A DNA stretch of 64,000 nucleotides from CAVRTJ01 sp964507185 (GTDB lineage Bacteria > Acidobacteriota > UBA4820 > DSQY01). The position numbers were made by a program, and so were the translations under genes. Shown here in pieces: positions 52,935-61,049 of the stretch (positions are counted from its first letter, which is position 1; each line of letters starts with the position of its first letter). Under the pieces are notes generated by a model. It made no database searches. It saw nothing but the letters and a program-made list of their open reading frames with translations, and was not told where the DNA came from. The DNA lies in assembly GCA_964507185.1 (NCBI GenBank), contig CAZDOY010000012.1:1-64000 (forward strand), given 5' to 3'.

Positions 52935-54053
52935 ATGGGAAAGAACACAATTCCCCTCGGACGCATCCTGGGCATCCCTGTCGGTTTGGATTACACGTGG
53001 TTCCTCGTTTTCGCCCTGATCACGTGGTCCCTCGCCGTGAGCTACTATCCCTCGGGATTCGGACACTGGCCCACGGCCCTCTACTGGCTGATGGGCGCGG
53101 TGACGGCCGTGATGCTCTTCGTCAGCGTTCTGCTGCACGAGCTCGGCCATTCGGTGGTGGCCTTGCGGTACAAGATCCCCGTCCGGAGCATTACGCTCTT
53201 CATTTTCGGCGGCGTGGCCGAGATCGGGGCGGAACCGCCGAGCGCCATGGCGGAGTTCTGGATCGCCCTGGCAGGACCCGCGGTGAGCCTCTTGCTCGCC
53301 GTCTTCTTCGGCATCCTTGAATCCCTCTTTTCGTCCTTCGCGCCCCTGCTGGCGCTCTTTAAATACCTCGCCCTGCTCAATGCCATGCTCTTCGTGTTCA
53401 ACCTCATCCCAGGCTTTCCTCTGGACGGGGGGCGCATCTTCCGCGCCGTGGTTTGGGGCATCACGCGCAACCTTCGCAAGGCGACGCTGGTGGCGGGCAA
53501 CGTCGGACGCTTCATCGCCCTGCTCTTCATTCTGTTCGGCGTGTGGGAAGTGCTGACGGGCCATCTGATCAACGGCCTCTGGATCGCCTTCATAGGCTGG
53601 TTCCTCGAGAGCGCCGCCGCGTCGCAGGTCCGCCAGCAGGGGATTCAGGACGTCCTTGCGGGGCGAAAGGTATCCGAGGCCATGAATCGGAACTACGTGA
53701 GTGTGCCCGCCGGGCTGACCCTTCAGCAGCTCGTAGACCAGCACATCCTGGGGGGAGGACGCCGATGTTTCGTGGTGCAGCGGGGCGACGATGTGGCGGG
53801 CCTCCTCACCCTCCACCACATCAAGGAGATCCCCCGGCCGGACTGGAAGACGACGCCGGCCGAACAAGTCATGACGCCGCTCTCCGACCTCAAACTCGTA
53901 TCGCCCGACACCGAACTGTGGGCCGCCATCGAGGAAATGCAACGGGACGGGGTCAACCAGCTCCCCGTCATGGCGAACGGCCGCATGGAGGGCATGCTGG
54001 GCCGTGACGACGCCATCAGTTTTCTCCAGACCCTGCGCGAGCTGAACGCCTAG
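52935..54053 (+). CDS. site-2 protease (M50) with two CBS domains
   Basis: A 372-residue intramembrane metalloprotease. HELGH near residue 72 and FPLDGGR near 155 form the zinc site inside membrane helices. The C-terminal half holds a CBS pair (VSEAMNRNYVSVPAG and VMTPLSDLKLVSPD), which may sense adenosyl ligands. It likely cuts a membrane anti-sigma factor or similar target. GAGGAG is located near the ATG. Confidence 0.93.
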   Translation: MGKNTIPLGRILGIPVGLDYTWFLVFALITWSLAVSYYPSGFGHWPTALYWLMGAVTAVMLFVSVLLHELGHSVVALRYKIPVRSITLFIFGGVAEIGAEPPSAMAEFWIALAGPAVSLLLAVFFGILESLFSSFAPLLALFKYLALLNAMLFVFNLIPGFPLDGGRIFRAVVWGITRNLRKATLVAGNVGRFIALLFILFGVWEVLTGHLINGLWIAFIGWFLESAAASQVRQQGIQDVLAGRKVSEAMNRNYVSVPAGLTLQQLVDQHILGGGRRCFVVQRGDDVAGLLTLHHIKEIPRPDWKTTPAEQVMTPLSDLKLVSPDTELWAAIEEMQRDGVNQLPVMANGRMEGMLGRDDAISFLQTLRELNA

Positions 54054-54209
54054 AAGAGCCTCGCGGGCCGTGTCGCCGTCGCCGCCTCGTGGCAGACCAT
54101 CACCGATGGAAACCGGCCGGATGATGATCGCCGGTCGGATTCCCGAAAGGTGACGTCGCACGGGACACCCGTTGCCGCCCGGGGGCCGCATGGGGCACAA
54201 TGGGCTCTC

Positions 54210-55526
54210 ATGAAAGCGCGAGAGCGGTTCCTCCGGTTGTTTTTCCGGTCCCTCCTCAGAGTCTTTTTCAAGAGGATCAGTGTCATCGGCCCGGGGACCA
54301 TCCCGGCGGACGGGCCTCTCATCCTTGCCGCCAACCACGTGAATTCGCTTCTGGATCCGCTCATCCTGCTGGTCGTGTCGCCCCGCCCCGTTCGCTTTCT
54401 CGCCAAGGCCCCGCTTTTCAGGCAGCCGGTCGTGGCCCCATTTCTGCGCCTCCTCAGGGTCCTGCCTGTGGAGCGGCGCCAGGATGAGGGCAGCGACATG
54501 GCGAGAAACGAGGCGCTTTTTCAGGCGTGCGGAGAGGGCCTGGTGCACGGTGAGGCTCTGGCCCTTTTTCCCGAGGGGATCAGCCACAACGAACCCGCGC
54601 TTCAGCCGGTCAAGACGGGCGCCTCCCGCATACTGGGCCGGGCCCTGTCCATGGGTGCACGCCCCCCTTCTCTGGTCCCCGCCGGGCTCATCTACTCGGC
54701 CAAGACGATCTTCCGCAGCGACGTCACGGTCAACGTGGGGCTTCCCGTTGACTACTCCGATATCGTCTGGGGTGCCGGGGACGATCGCGAGGCCGTGAAG
54801 ACCCTCACGGTTCGCATCGAAGAGGGCCTGCGGTCCCTGACCCTCAACGCGGAGAAGTGGGATGACCTCCAGTTCGTCGGCCAGCTGAGAGGGATGGCCC
54901 TCGAGAGCCTGCGGATCTCTCCCGGCGAAGTGCCGGATGCCGAGGCCGAACGCCGGATGCTCGACAAATACTACATGGCGAGAGAGGAGAGGCCTGAGGA
55001 ACTGAAGGTCCTCATCAGGCGTGCGAAGACCTATTCGAGGATGCTCGGTACTCTTCACCTGAGAGACGAAGACGTGGCGAGGGAGGTCCACTTCCGCTCC
55101 GCCCTGGCATACACATGGAAACGCCTGGCCGCGATGATTCTGGGGTATCCGGCCGCCCTTTACGGGTGGGTCTTCAACATCGTGCCGTATGCCCTGACCG
55201 GCCCGCTCGCGAAAATGGTGGCAAAGAAGGAGGACCTCGTCGCCCTTTACAAGCTCTGCATCGGCATGGGCCTGTTTCTTATCTTCTACGCTGGAGGGAC
55301 CGCCTTGTTATGGCACCTGATAGGGATCCCCGGGCTTGTCCTGATGGCGATCGCCGTGCCATCCGGATTTTTTGCTCTTGTCTATTTCGAGATGCGGGAA
55401 GAATTCCTGCGAACGGCGCGCGTGGTGTTGACACTAGGAACGAGGCGGAGGACCGTCCGACGCCTGCGCGCTATCCGTCACGATGTGATGGCCGCACTGG
55501 AACCCTTCATCGATCTATACAAGTGA
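54210..55526 (+). CDS. PlsC-like acyltransferase with C-terminal membrane region
   Basis: A 438-residue glycerolipid acyltransferase. AANHVNSLLDPL places five, not four, residues between the catalytic His and Asp, as in some dual-substrate acyltransferases. FPEGISHNEP is the second motif. The C-terminal part adds two or three membrane helices. It likely acylates glycerol-3-phosphate or lysophosphatidate. The start is the first ATG matching homology; no good ribosome site. Confidence 0.85.
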   Translation: MKARERFLRLFFRSLLRVFFKRISVIGPGTIPADGPLILAANHVNSLLDPLILLVVSPRPVRFLAKAPLFRQPVVAPFLRLLRVLPVERRQDEGSDMARNEALFQACGEGLVHGEALALFPEGISHNEPALQPVKTGASRILGRALSMGARPPSLVPAGLIYSAKTIFRSDVTVNVGLPVDYSDIVWGAGDDREAVKTLTVRIEEGLRSLTLNAEKWDDLQFVGQLRGMALESLRISPGEVPDAEAERRMLDKYYMAREERPEELKVLIRRAKTYSRMLGTLHLRDEDVAREVHFRSALAYTWKRLAAMILGYPAALYGWVFNIVPYALTGPLAKMVAKKEDLVALYKLCIGMGLFLIFYAGGTALLWHLIGIPGLVLMAIAVPSGFFALVYFEMREEFLRTARVVLTLGTRRRTVRRLRAIRHDVMAALEPFIDLYK

Positions 55527-55675
55527 CCTCCGGCGCGGGACCGGTCGCCCTGTATACCGATGGTTTCCGGATGTTTCGGGCATTAGATTGGCGGAGAGAA
55601 CAGCCGCTCGAACCGATCAGGAGACATCTCTTGCCGGAAGGGGCAGGCGCCGCGGATACGAGGGGAGGAGCCAGG

Positions 55676-56911
55676 ATGGACAACACCATCAATCTCACGC
55701 AGGTCATCTTCGCCCTGTCGGACGCCCTTGATCTGGTGGGCGTGGACGTGGTCCAGCACGGCAAAAGGGTGGCTTACACGACCCGCGAACTCGGGCTGGC
55801 CCTGGGGTGGCATCGCGAGCTCATGGGAGACCTCTTTCTGGCTTCGGTCCTGCACGACTGCGGTGTCTCGTCCACCGATGAACACAGGCAGCTGACGGAG
55901 CGATTCGATGCGGACAACCCGCAGGTTCACTGTGCCCGCGGCGCAGAGTTGCTCTCCGAATTCGAACCGTTTCACCGCATGGCGGACATCGTCAGGGATC
56001 ATCACACCGCGTGGAACGACCCTCCTGAAGGCCGTGTCCCCCGGGACGCCTTTCTTGCGAGCAACGCCATATTCATGGCGGACAGGGTGGACACGTTGTC
56101 GAAGGGGATGAGTCCGGAAGAGATGCTCATGAAGAGGAGAGGCATGATCGACGTTATCCGGCAGCACGAAGGGACCCTCTTCGCTCCGGTCCTCGTCAAG
56201 GCGTTCCGGCAGGTCGCCCGGCGTGAGGCATTCTGGCTGACCCTGGAGCCGCACCATCTGGAACGGTACCTCACCCAGATGATGAGGGACTGCTGCATCG
56301 TGCCCATATCGCTCGAACAGTTGAGAAAGCTCGCCGACGTCTTTTCGAGGATCGTGGACGACAAGAGCGCATTCACCGAATCCCACTCCCGGGGTGTCGC
56401 ACGCATGGCGAGGGTTCTGGGTGAATGGTCCGGACTGCCCGGAGAAACCTGCACGCTGCTGGAGATCGCGGGCCTTCTTCACGATATCGGCAAACTAAGA
56501 GTTCCGGACAGCATCCTGAGCAAGCCCGCCAGGCTCAACGATCCGGAAATGGCTTCAATGATGCGTCACCCCTTCGAGACGTACCAGATCCTGAGCAAGA
56601 TAGAGGGACTCGACGAGGTGGCGGAATGGGCGGCCTTTCACCACGAAAACCTGGCGGGCGAAGGCTATCCTTTCAGAAAACCCGCGGACAAGGTTCCGCT
56701 GCCGGCCCGTATCGTCGCTGTGGCAGACGTTTTTCAGGCACTGGCGCAAACCCGTCCTTACAGGCGCCCCTTGGATCTCGCGAAGGTTCTCGATATCCTG
56801 AGCGATATGGTCCGGAGGGATCAACTCGACGCGGATGTCGTAGGGCTGGTGCAGGCCCACACCCAGGAGTGCTGGGAGGCGGCCACCGGCCGGCCCATGT
56901 TCCCTGCCTGA
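55676..56911 (+). CDS. tandem HD / HD-GYP domain protein
   Basis: A 411-residue protein. The N-terminal HD region has LHDCGVSS and DHHTAWND. The C-terminal HD-GYP domain has LLHDIGKLRVPDSIL, the RHPFETYQIL block and FHHENLAGEGYPF. The latter should hydrolyse c-di-GMP. A GGDEF gene follows 20 bp later, so the pair sets c-di-GMP levels locally. The ATG at 55676 has GGGGAGGAG upstream. Confidence 0.92.
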   Translation: MDNTINLTQVIFALSDALDLVGVDVVQHGKRVAYTTRELGLALGWHRELMGDLFLASVLHDCGVSSTDEHRQLTERFDADNPQVHCARGAELLSEFEPFHRMADIVRDHHTAWNDPPEGRVPRDAFLASNAIFMADRVDTLSKGMSPEEMLMKRRGMIDVIRQHEGTLFAPVLVKAFRQVARREAFWLTLEPHHLERYLTQMMRDCCIVPISLEQLRKLADVFSRIVDDKSAFTESHSRGVARMARVLGEWSGLPGETCTLLEIAGLLHDIGKLRVPDSILSKPARLNDPEMASMMRHPFETYQILSKIEGLDEVAEWAAFHHENLAGEGYPFRKPADKVPLPARIVAVADVFQALAQTRPYRRPLDLAKVLDILSDMVRRDQLDADVVGLVQAHTQECWEAATGRPMFPA

Positions 56912-56931
56912 GGGCAGGCCCCGGTTTTTCG

Positions 56932-57822
56932 ATGCATGGTGCCATGCGGGTGGTCATGAGAACGATAGCCGAAGGAATCCAGAACAGGTTGGGCAGACGC
57001 TCGAAGCCCTTGGCAGCCGTGCTCGCGATGGTGCTGCTCCCTGCGGTGTGGCTGCTGTATCGCCTTGCGCTCCCGGACGATCTTGGCCTGTTGTTCTTTG
57101 CATTCCCCGTTCTTCTCGCGGCCTCGTACGTCGGCGTGTGGATGGGCATCGCCATGGCCCTGGCCGCCGGAGCGGCCTGGGCCTTGCCCGGGCTTTTCGC
57201 TGGAAGGACTCTGGCAAAGCCGGAAGCAGTTGCTGCGAATGTTGTGGCGGGAACGGGCCTGCTCGTCCTGATCGCCTGTCTCGAAGCGGCCAGGAGGCGC
57301 GCCGTGGAGCGGCAGCGGACGCTCTCAAGGACGGATCCGCTGACGGGTGCCGAAAACAGCCGTTCGTTTCTGGAGAGAACGGAAAAGGAGATTCAAAGGA
57401 TAGAACGCCACGACCGGCCGTTGAGTTTGGTCTACGTGGACGTGGATGATTTCAAGCGGGCGAACGACGTGTGCGGCCACAGCGTCGGTGACGGTCTTCT
57501 ATGTGCGGTGGCGGGTGTTCTGCTGGCGGGAACAAGGACTACGGACGTCGTGGCCAGAATGGGAGGTGATGAGTTCGCCCTCCTCCTTCCCGAAACGGGT
57601 CAGGTGGAAGCACAGCGGGTGCTCGACCGCATCCGGAAAGATCTGGACTTCATCGTCCAGAAAGGCGGCTGGCCGATAGGATTCAGCATGGGTTGCGTGA
57701 CGTGTGCCGTGCCGCCCGATTCTGCGGAAGGCCTGCTTCATCATGCAGACCAGACCATGTACGCTGCAAAAAAGCAGGGGAAGAACCGGACGGTGTTCGC
57801 CGTCCACCCTGAGAGTCCCTGA
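56932..57822 (+). CDS. membrane-bound GGDEF diguanylate cyclase
   Basis: A 296-residue protein with two to four N-terminal membrane segments to about residue 117. A GGDEF domain follows with an intact MGGDEF active site near 205 and an RTTD inhibitory I-site exactly five residues before it. It should make c-di-GMP from GTP and be feedback inhibited. Alternative ATG at 56944. Probably co-transcribed with the HD-GYP gene. Confidence 0.92.
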   Translation: MHGAMRVVMRTIAEGIQNRLGRRSKPLAAVLAMVLLPAVWLLYRLALPDDLGLLFFAFPVLLAASYVGVWMGIAMALAAGAAWALPGLFAGRTLAKPEAVAANVVAGTGLLVLIACLEAARRRAVERQRTLSRTDPLTGAENSRSFLERTEKEIQRIERHDRPLSLVYVDVDDFKRANDVCGHSVGDGLLCAVAGVLLAGTRTTDVVARMGGDEFALLLPETGQVEAQRVLDRIRKDLDFIVQKGGWPIGFSMGCVTCAVPPDSAEGLLHHADQTMYAAKKQGKNRTVFAVHPESP

Positions 57823-57942
57823 AGGATACCCGAATAAGGAGACCGCACCCTTTGCCGATCTGGTCCAGCTTTTGTCTCTATGGAAAGGGGGCCTTCCAAA
57901 GTGTTAGGGAGGATGGCGCTCACGGCGCCGCCGTCAGCCGCT

Positions 57943-58113
57943 TCAGTTGAAGCCGCACTGTTTAGCGCGCTCGGCGGCGAAGTACTTCTGGTCCTTTTCG
58001 TAACAGCAAAACTTATATTTCTTCCCGCTCCCGCACCAGCAGCGCTCGTTCCGGCCGAGATTCTTGGGAGGGGTTTTTTTCTCGGGAACCAGGCGTGACA
58101 GAAATTTCAACAA
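57943..58113 (-). CDS. SEC-C motif small protein
   Basis: A 56-residue protein whose C-terminal half is CWCGSGKKYKFCC, a complete zinc-binding SEC-C motif like the SecA tail. The start TTG is chosen since AAAGGAGG lies six bases upstream; the longer open frame has no such site. Role unknown; such domains bind SecB or ribosomal partners. Confidence 0.8.
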   Translation of the reverse strand: MLKFLSRLVPEKKTPPKNLGRNERCWCGSGKKYKFCCYEKDQKYFAAERAKQCGFN

Positions 58114-58380
58114 GGTGTGCCTCCTTTCGACGCGGACGCATAATCTAGCACGAATGGGCCTCGAAAAAAAGGCCGGCATCAGGGGACACTTTGAACACAA
58201 AGGCGGGAAATACTGTCCGTGCAATGACGGCCTACCGGGCGTTCGGTGTCGACGACGGTCCTGCATCCACGGTCTGGGAGCAACAGCCCCCCCGGTTTCT
58301 TAAGGTCCCCGCTCTATGGAAAGGTGGAGGGGCGTTCTTGCGGTTCCTTCGCCTCGATCACGTAATCCACGGTCACCGGG

Positions 58381-58713
58381 TCAACGGACGCCGGGTGAGA
58401 CGAAGAAAAGAATCAGAAGCTCGATGACGCTCAAAACCAGGATGCCCGCCGCGCGGCCCACGGGCTTTCGGGCCGCAAGTCCCTTGAGGAGCTTGTAGCC
58501 GAAATAGACCGTAATGAGCAGGGTCGTCGCCACGGCGATCGGGAGTCCGGCCGGATTTCCAGAAAACAGCAGGACCGAACCCATGATGATGACGGCTCCT
58601 AGAATACCGCCGGAAAGCAGGGATGGTTTGCTTTTGGCCGCGACGTAGCCGATTATGCCTCCGAGGGCGATGAGTGCCCCGTAAACCAGCGTTGCAAGTG
58701 CTCTTAAATCCAT
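58381..58713 (-). CDS. TMEM14/UPF0136-like small membrane protein
   Basis: A 110-residue protein with four hydrophobic segments and Gly-rich turns (YGALIALGGIIGYVAAKSKPSLLSGG), matching the TMEM14 family. Eukaryotic relatives carry porphyrins or fatty acids across mitochondrial membranes; bacterial roles are unknown. The ATG at 58713 follows GAGGAG. Confidence 0.78.
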   Translation of the reverse strand: MDLRALATLVYGALIALGGIIGYVAAKSKPSLLSGGILGAVIIMGSVLLFSGNPAGLPIAVATTLLITVYFGYKLLKGLAARKPVGRAAGILVLSVIELLILFFVSPGVR

Positions 58714-58864
58714 AATCTCCAACTCCTCTCGGCCTTGGGATGAGGCTTGATCCATGAAACTTGTGGAACATGGCTCGCCTGCGCGGTATTCCTCTGCCTC
58801 CGCCGCCCTTTCCTCAGGAATGATACCGGCATGATACACCAATCGGGATCGCCTACGGCCGCGT

Positions 58865-58892
58865 CATGAGGTCGCCTGGGCGACCTCTCATG
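58865..58892. terminator. hairpin with bulge, possible terminator
   Basis: GGTCGCC and GGCGACC (58870-58876, 58879-58885) pair around TG, extended by CATGA/TCATG with a two-base bulge. No gene points clearly to it. Confidence 0.35.
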
Positions 58893-59363
58893 CGGTGCCG
58901 GATGCGCCCGAGGCCCCGATTCCCGGCGCGCGCATGACGATGTTTGAGGGCAAATACTGGTAAAGAGCTGAAAAGACTATGAACAGGGCATCGTAGCCGA
59001 TAATGTTTTCCACCTCTTGGGTGGAAAAGCTTGTGGAAAAGCCTGTGGAGGAATCAATAACTGCCAGCAATGAGCGAAGTTAGCGGAGGTTGCACAGGAT
59101 TTCAGCGGGGAAAGAGAACAGGCATAAGAAACAATGCTATTCAAGAGTAGCTATTTAAGTTAATGCAGTTATTGGTCTCCTGGCAGCCGGGCGTTCTCCG
59201 GCCGAATCCTGCCTGTGCAAAATCGCGCAAATGCTTCCCCAGTAACGTATACAAATTGAAACACTCAAGGGCTGGCAGGCTGCTAATCGCATTACTTCGG
59301 GGTTCCGGATCTAATGAGAATGGCGTGCTCTCATCGACCGGGAGCTTGCCGGGCGCCGAGAGG
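58893..59363. other. AT-richer intergenic region with TGGAAAA repeats
   Basis: Non-coding stretch between the TMEM14-like gene and rnc, lower in GC than its surroundings. TTTTCCACC (59006-59014) and GGTGGAAAA (59020-59028) form a perfect 9-bp hairpin, and TGTGGAAAA at 59032-59040 fits the DnaA-box consensus on the minus strand. A third TGTGGA follows at 59044. Confidence 0.5.
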
Positions 59364-60098
59364 TCAGGTCCCGGACGGCTGGCCGTTGCCACTCGATCCT
59401 GCAAGCGCGTCGCGGGCCGCCGCCTGTTCGGCGGCTTTCCGGGAGGAGCCCGTCCCCCGGCCCGCGAGGGTGTCATCCAGGTACACGCTCGACCTGAACG
59501 TGCCTTCCAGGGCCTCGGTCTGGTATCTCGGAAGGGGGAGGCCCTGCGCCTGGCGCCATTCCTGGAGGTTTGTCTTGGCATCTTCCTGGAGAACTGTGAG
59601 TCCCCGCTTTCGGATGGGGTCGGACCACAGGGTGGAAGCGAGTTTCCGGCTCGCTTTGAGCCCCGCATCCAGGTAGAGGGCCGCAAAGAGAGATTCGAGT
59701 ACGCTGGCCAGGATACGTTCCTTCTGGTCGCCCCTGTCCCTCGTCTCGCCGGCCCCCAGGCGGACGAGTTCCCCTAGGTTCATCTCGCGGGCTGACCGGG
59801 CCAGCGAGGGCTGGCTCGCCCAGTAGGCACGGAGACGAGTCAGGACGCCCTCGTCCTGGTGCGGGAAACGGTCAAAGAGGGTCTCCGCGAGAAAGAAATT
59901 GACCAGAGAATCGCCCATGAACTCGAGCCTCTCGTAAGACATGATTCGGGGTAGGCCGTCCTCGATGGCTGCCGAAGGATGAGTGAGGGCCTGACGCAGA
60001 AGGGAAACGTCCTTGAAGAAATGCCCGACCCTGGCCTGCAGATTGTCCAGGGCGGCCTTGTCCCGGAAGCTGCCTTCCCGATTACGCGTGGGAGTCAT
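59364..60098 (-). CDS. rnc: ribonuclease III with substituted metal ligand
   Basis: A 244-residue double-strand-specific RNase. The signature reads ERLEFMGDS (E59 and D63 equal E. coli E41 and D45), and E135 matches E117. The position of E. coli D114 is Ser132. A C-terminal dsRNA-binding domain runs from about KTNLQEWRQAQG. The ATG has GAGGAG seven bases upstream. A processing role is expected, but activity needs testing given the lost ligand. Confidence 0.88.
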   Translation of the reverse strand: MTPTRNREGSFRDKAALDNLQARVGHFFKDVSLLRQALTHPSAAIEDGLPRIMSYERLEFMGDSLVNFFLAETLFDRFPHQDEGVLTRLRAYWASQPSLARSAREMNLGELVRLGAGETRDRGDQKERILASVLESLFAALYLDAGLKASRKLASTLWSDPIRKRGLTVLQEDAKTNLQEWRQAQGLPLPRYQTEALEGTFRSSVYLDDTLAGRGTGSSRKAAEQAAARDALAGSSGNGQPSGT

Positions 60099-60159
60099 GC
60101 CGGCCCTCCTCTAAACCGTCTGCGCGGGCTCTCGAGGCTGAGGCGCGGCGGCTGCATGT

Positions 60160-60954
60160 CTATGGTTCCAGTTCCGTCGCCGCTTCTTGAACCGTGTCTT
60201 TCCCGATCGGTTTTTCCTCTTTCCCGAATCCGGTGAGCAGGGCGTTCGTACAAAGGTTGTTGATGAGGCGCGGTATGCCTCCGGAGTGGCGATAGACGGC
60301 GGAAATGGCTTCGGGGGTGAAGACTTTCCCATCCGAGCTCGCGACGTCGAGACGGAAATGGATATAGGCCGCGGTCTGCTCCTCGTCGAGAGCCGAAAGG
60401 TGGTACCACATGCCGACGCGCTGCCTGAGTGCGGCGTACGCGGGATGTTTGAGCCGCCTGCGAAGCTCCGGCTGTCCGATGAGCAGGATGGACAGGAGAT
60501 TCTCGGTGTCCAGTTGGAAATTGGAGAGGAGCCTCAGTTCGTCGAAGGTGGGCTTGCCCGGGATGAGCTGGGCTTCGTCGATGATCAGCACGACTCCGCT
60601 GCCGGCCTCGTGCAGTTCCAGCAGGCGGTCGCTGATGGAGTCCAACAGGTCGGACCTGTAGAAGCGGGGTTCGAGTTCAAGGTGCAAGGCGAGCTGGCGG
60701 AGGAACTGGGTGGGGGTGAAACGGGGATTCACGAAAAGTACCATGCGGTCCCTGTCGTTCCTGTCCATGAGTGCCCGCGAGAGCGTTGTCTTTCCGGATC
60801 CTATCTCACCGGTGAGGATGGCTATTTCACGCTCTTCTACCGCATATTCCAGCCTGGCAAGGGCCTCCTCGTACTGGGGTGCCGGATACAGGAACCGCGG
60901 GTCGGGAGTCTTGCTGAAGGGCCTTTCGGTGAATCCATAAAACGCCTTGTACAT
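60160..60954 (-). CDS. ExeA-like AAA ATPase
   Basis: A 264-residue ATPase beginning with the family tag FYGFTERPFSKTPDP. Walker A is GEIGSGKTT near 50, Walker B VVLIIDEAQ near 120, then LSNFQLDTENLLSILLIGQPEL and a C-terminal helical lid. ExeA helps assemble the type II secretin through peptidoglycan; in others it assists pili. It could serve the pseudopilin of this genome, but no secretin is nearby. Confidence 0.92.
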   Translation of the reverse strand: MYKAFYGFTERPFSKTPDPRFLYPAPQYEEALARLEYAVEEREIAILTGEIGSGKTTLSRALMDRNDRDRMVLFVNPRFTPTQFLRQLALHLELEPRFYRSDLLDSISDRLLELHEAGSGVVLIIDEAQLIPGKPTFDELRLLSNFQLDTENLLSILLIGQPELRRRLKHPAYAALRQRVGMWYHLSALDEEQTAAYIHFRLDVASSDGKVFTPEAISAVYRHSGGIPRLINNLCTNALLTGFGKEEKPIGKDTVQEAATELEP

Positions 60955-61049
60955 CGTCTCCTCGCTCGTGGGAAGGCCGCCGCCTTCGCCTGCCTCAGGA
61001 ACCCCCGGCTCGAAACGCCCCGGCCGCGATGCCGAAAAAAGTCCGGTGA

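Noticed and set aside
52872..55091. 739-codon open frame on the minus strand
   Set aside because: It is antisense to the site-2 protease and acyltransferase genes, which have clear motifs. High GC leaves long open antisense frames.
57876..58330. CTCTATGGAAAGG word found twice near the SEC-C gene
   Set aside because: Thirteen bases twice within 450 bp, with no further extension; not enough for a repeat call.
58888..59070. 60-codon minus-strand frame over the TGGAAAA repeats
   Set aside because: No ribosome site, and its Ser-Thr-Phe run simply reads the TTTTCCAC words.
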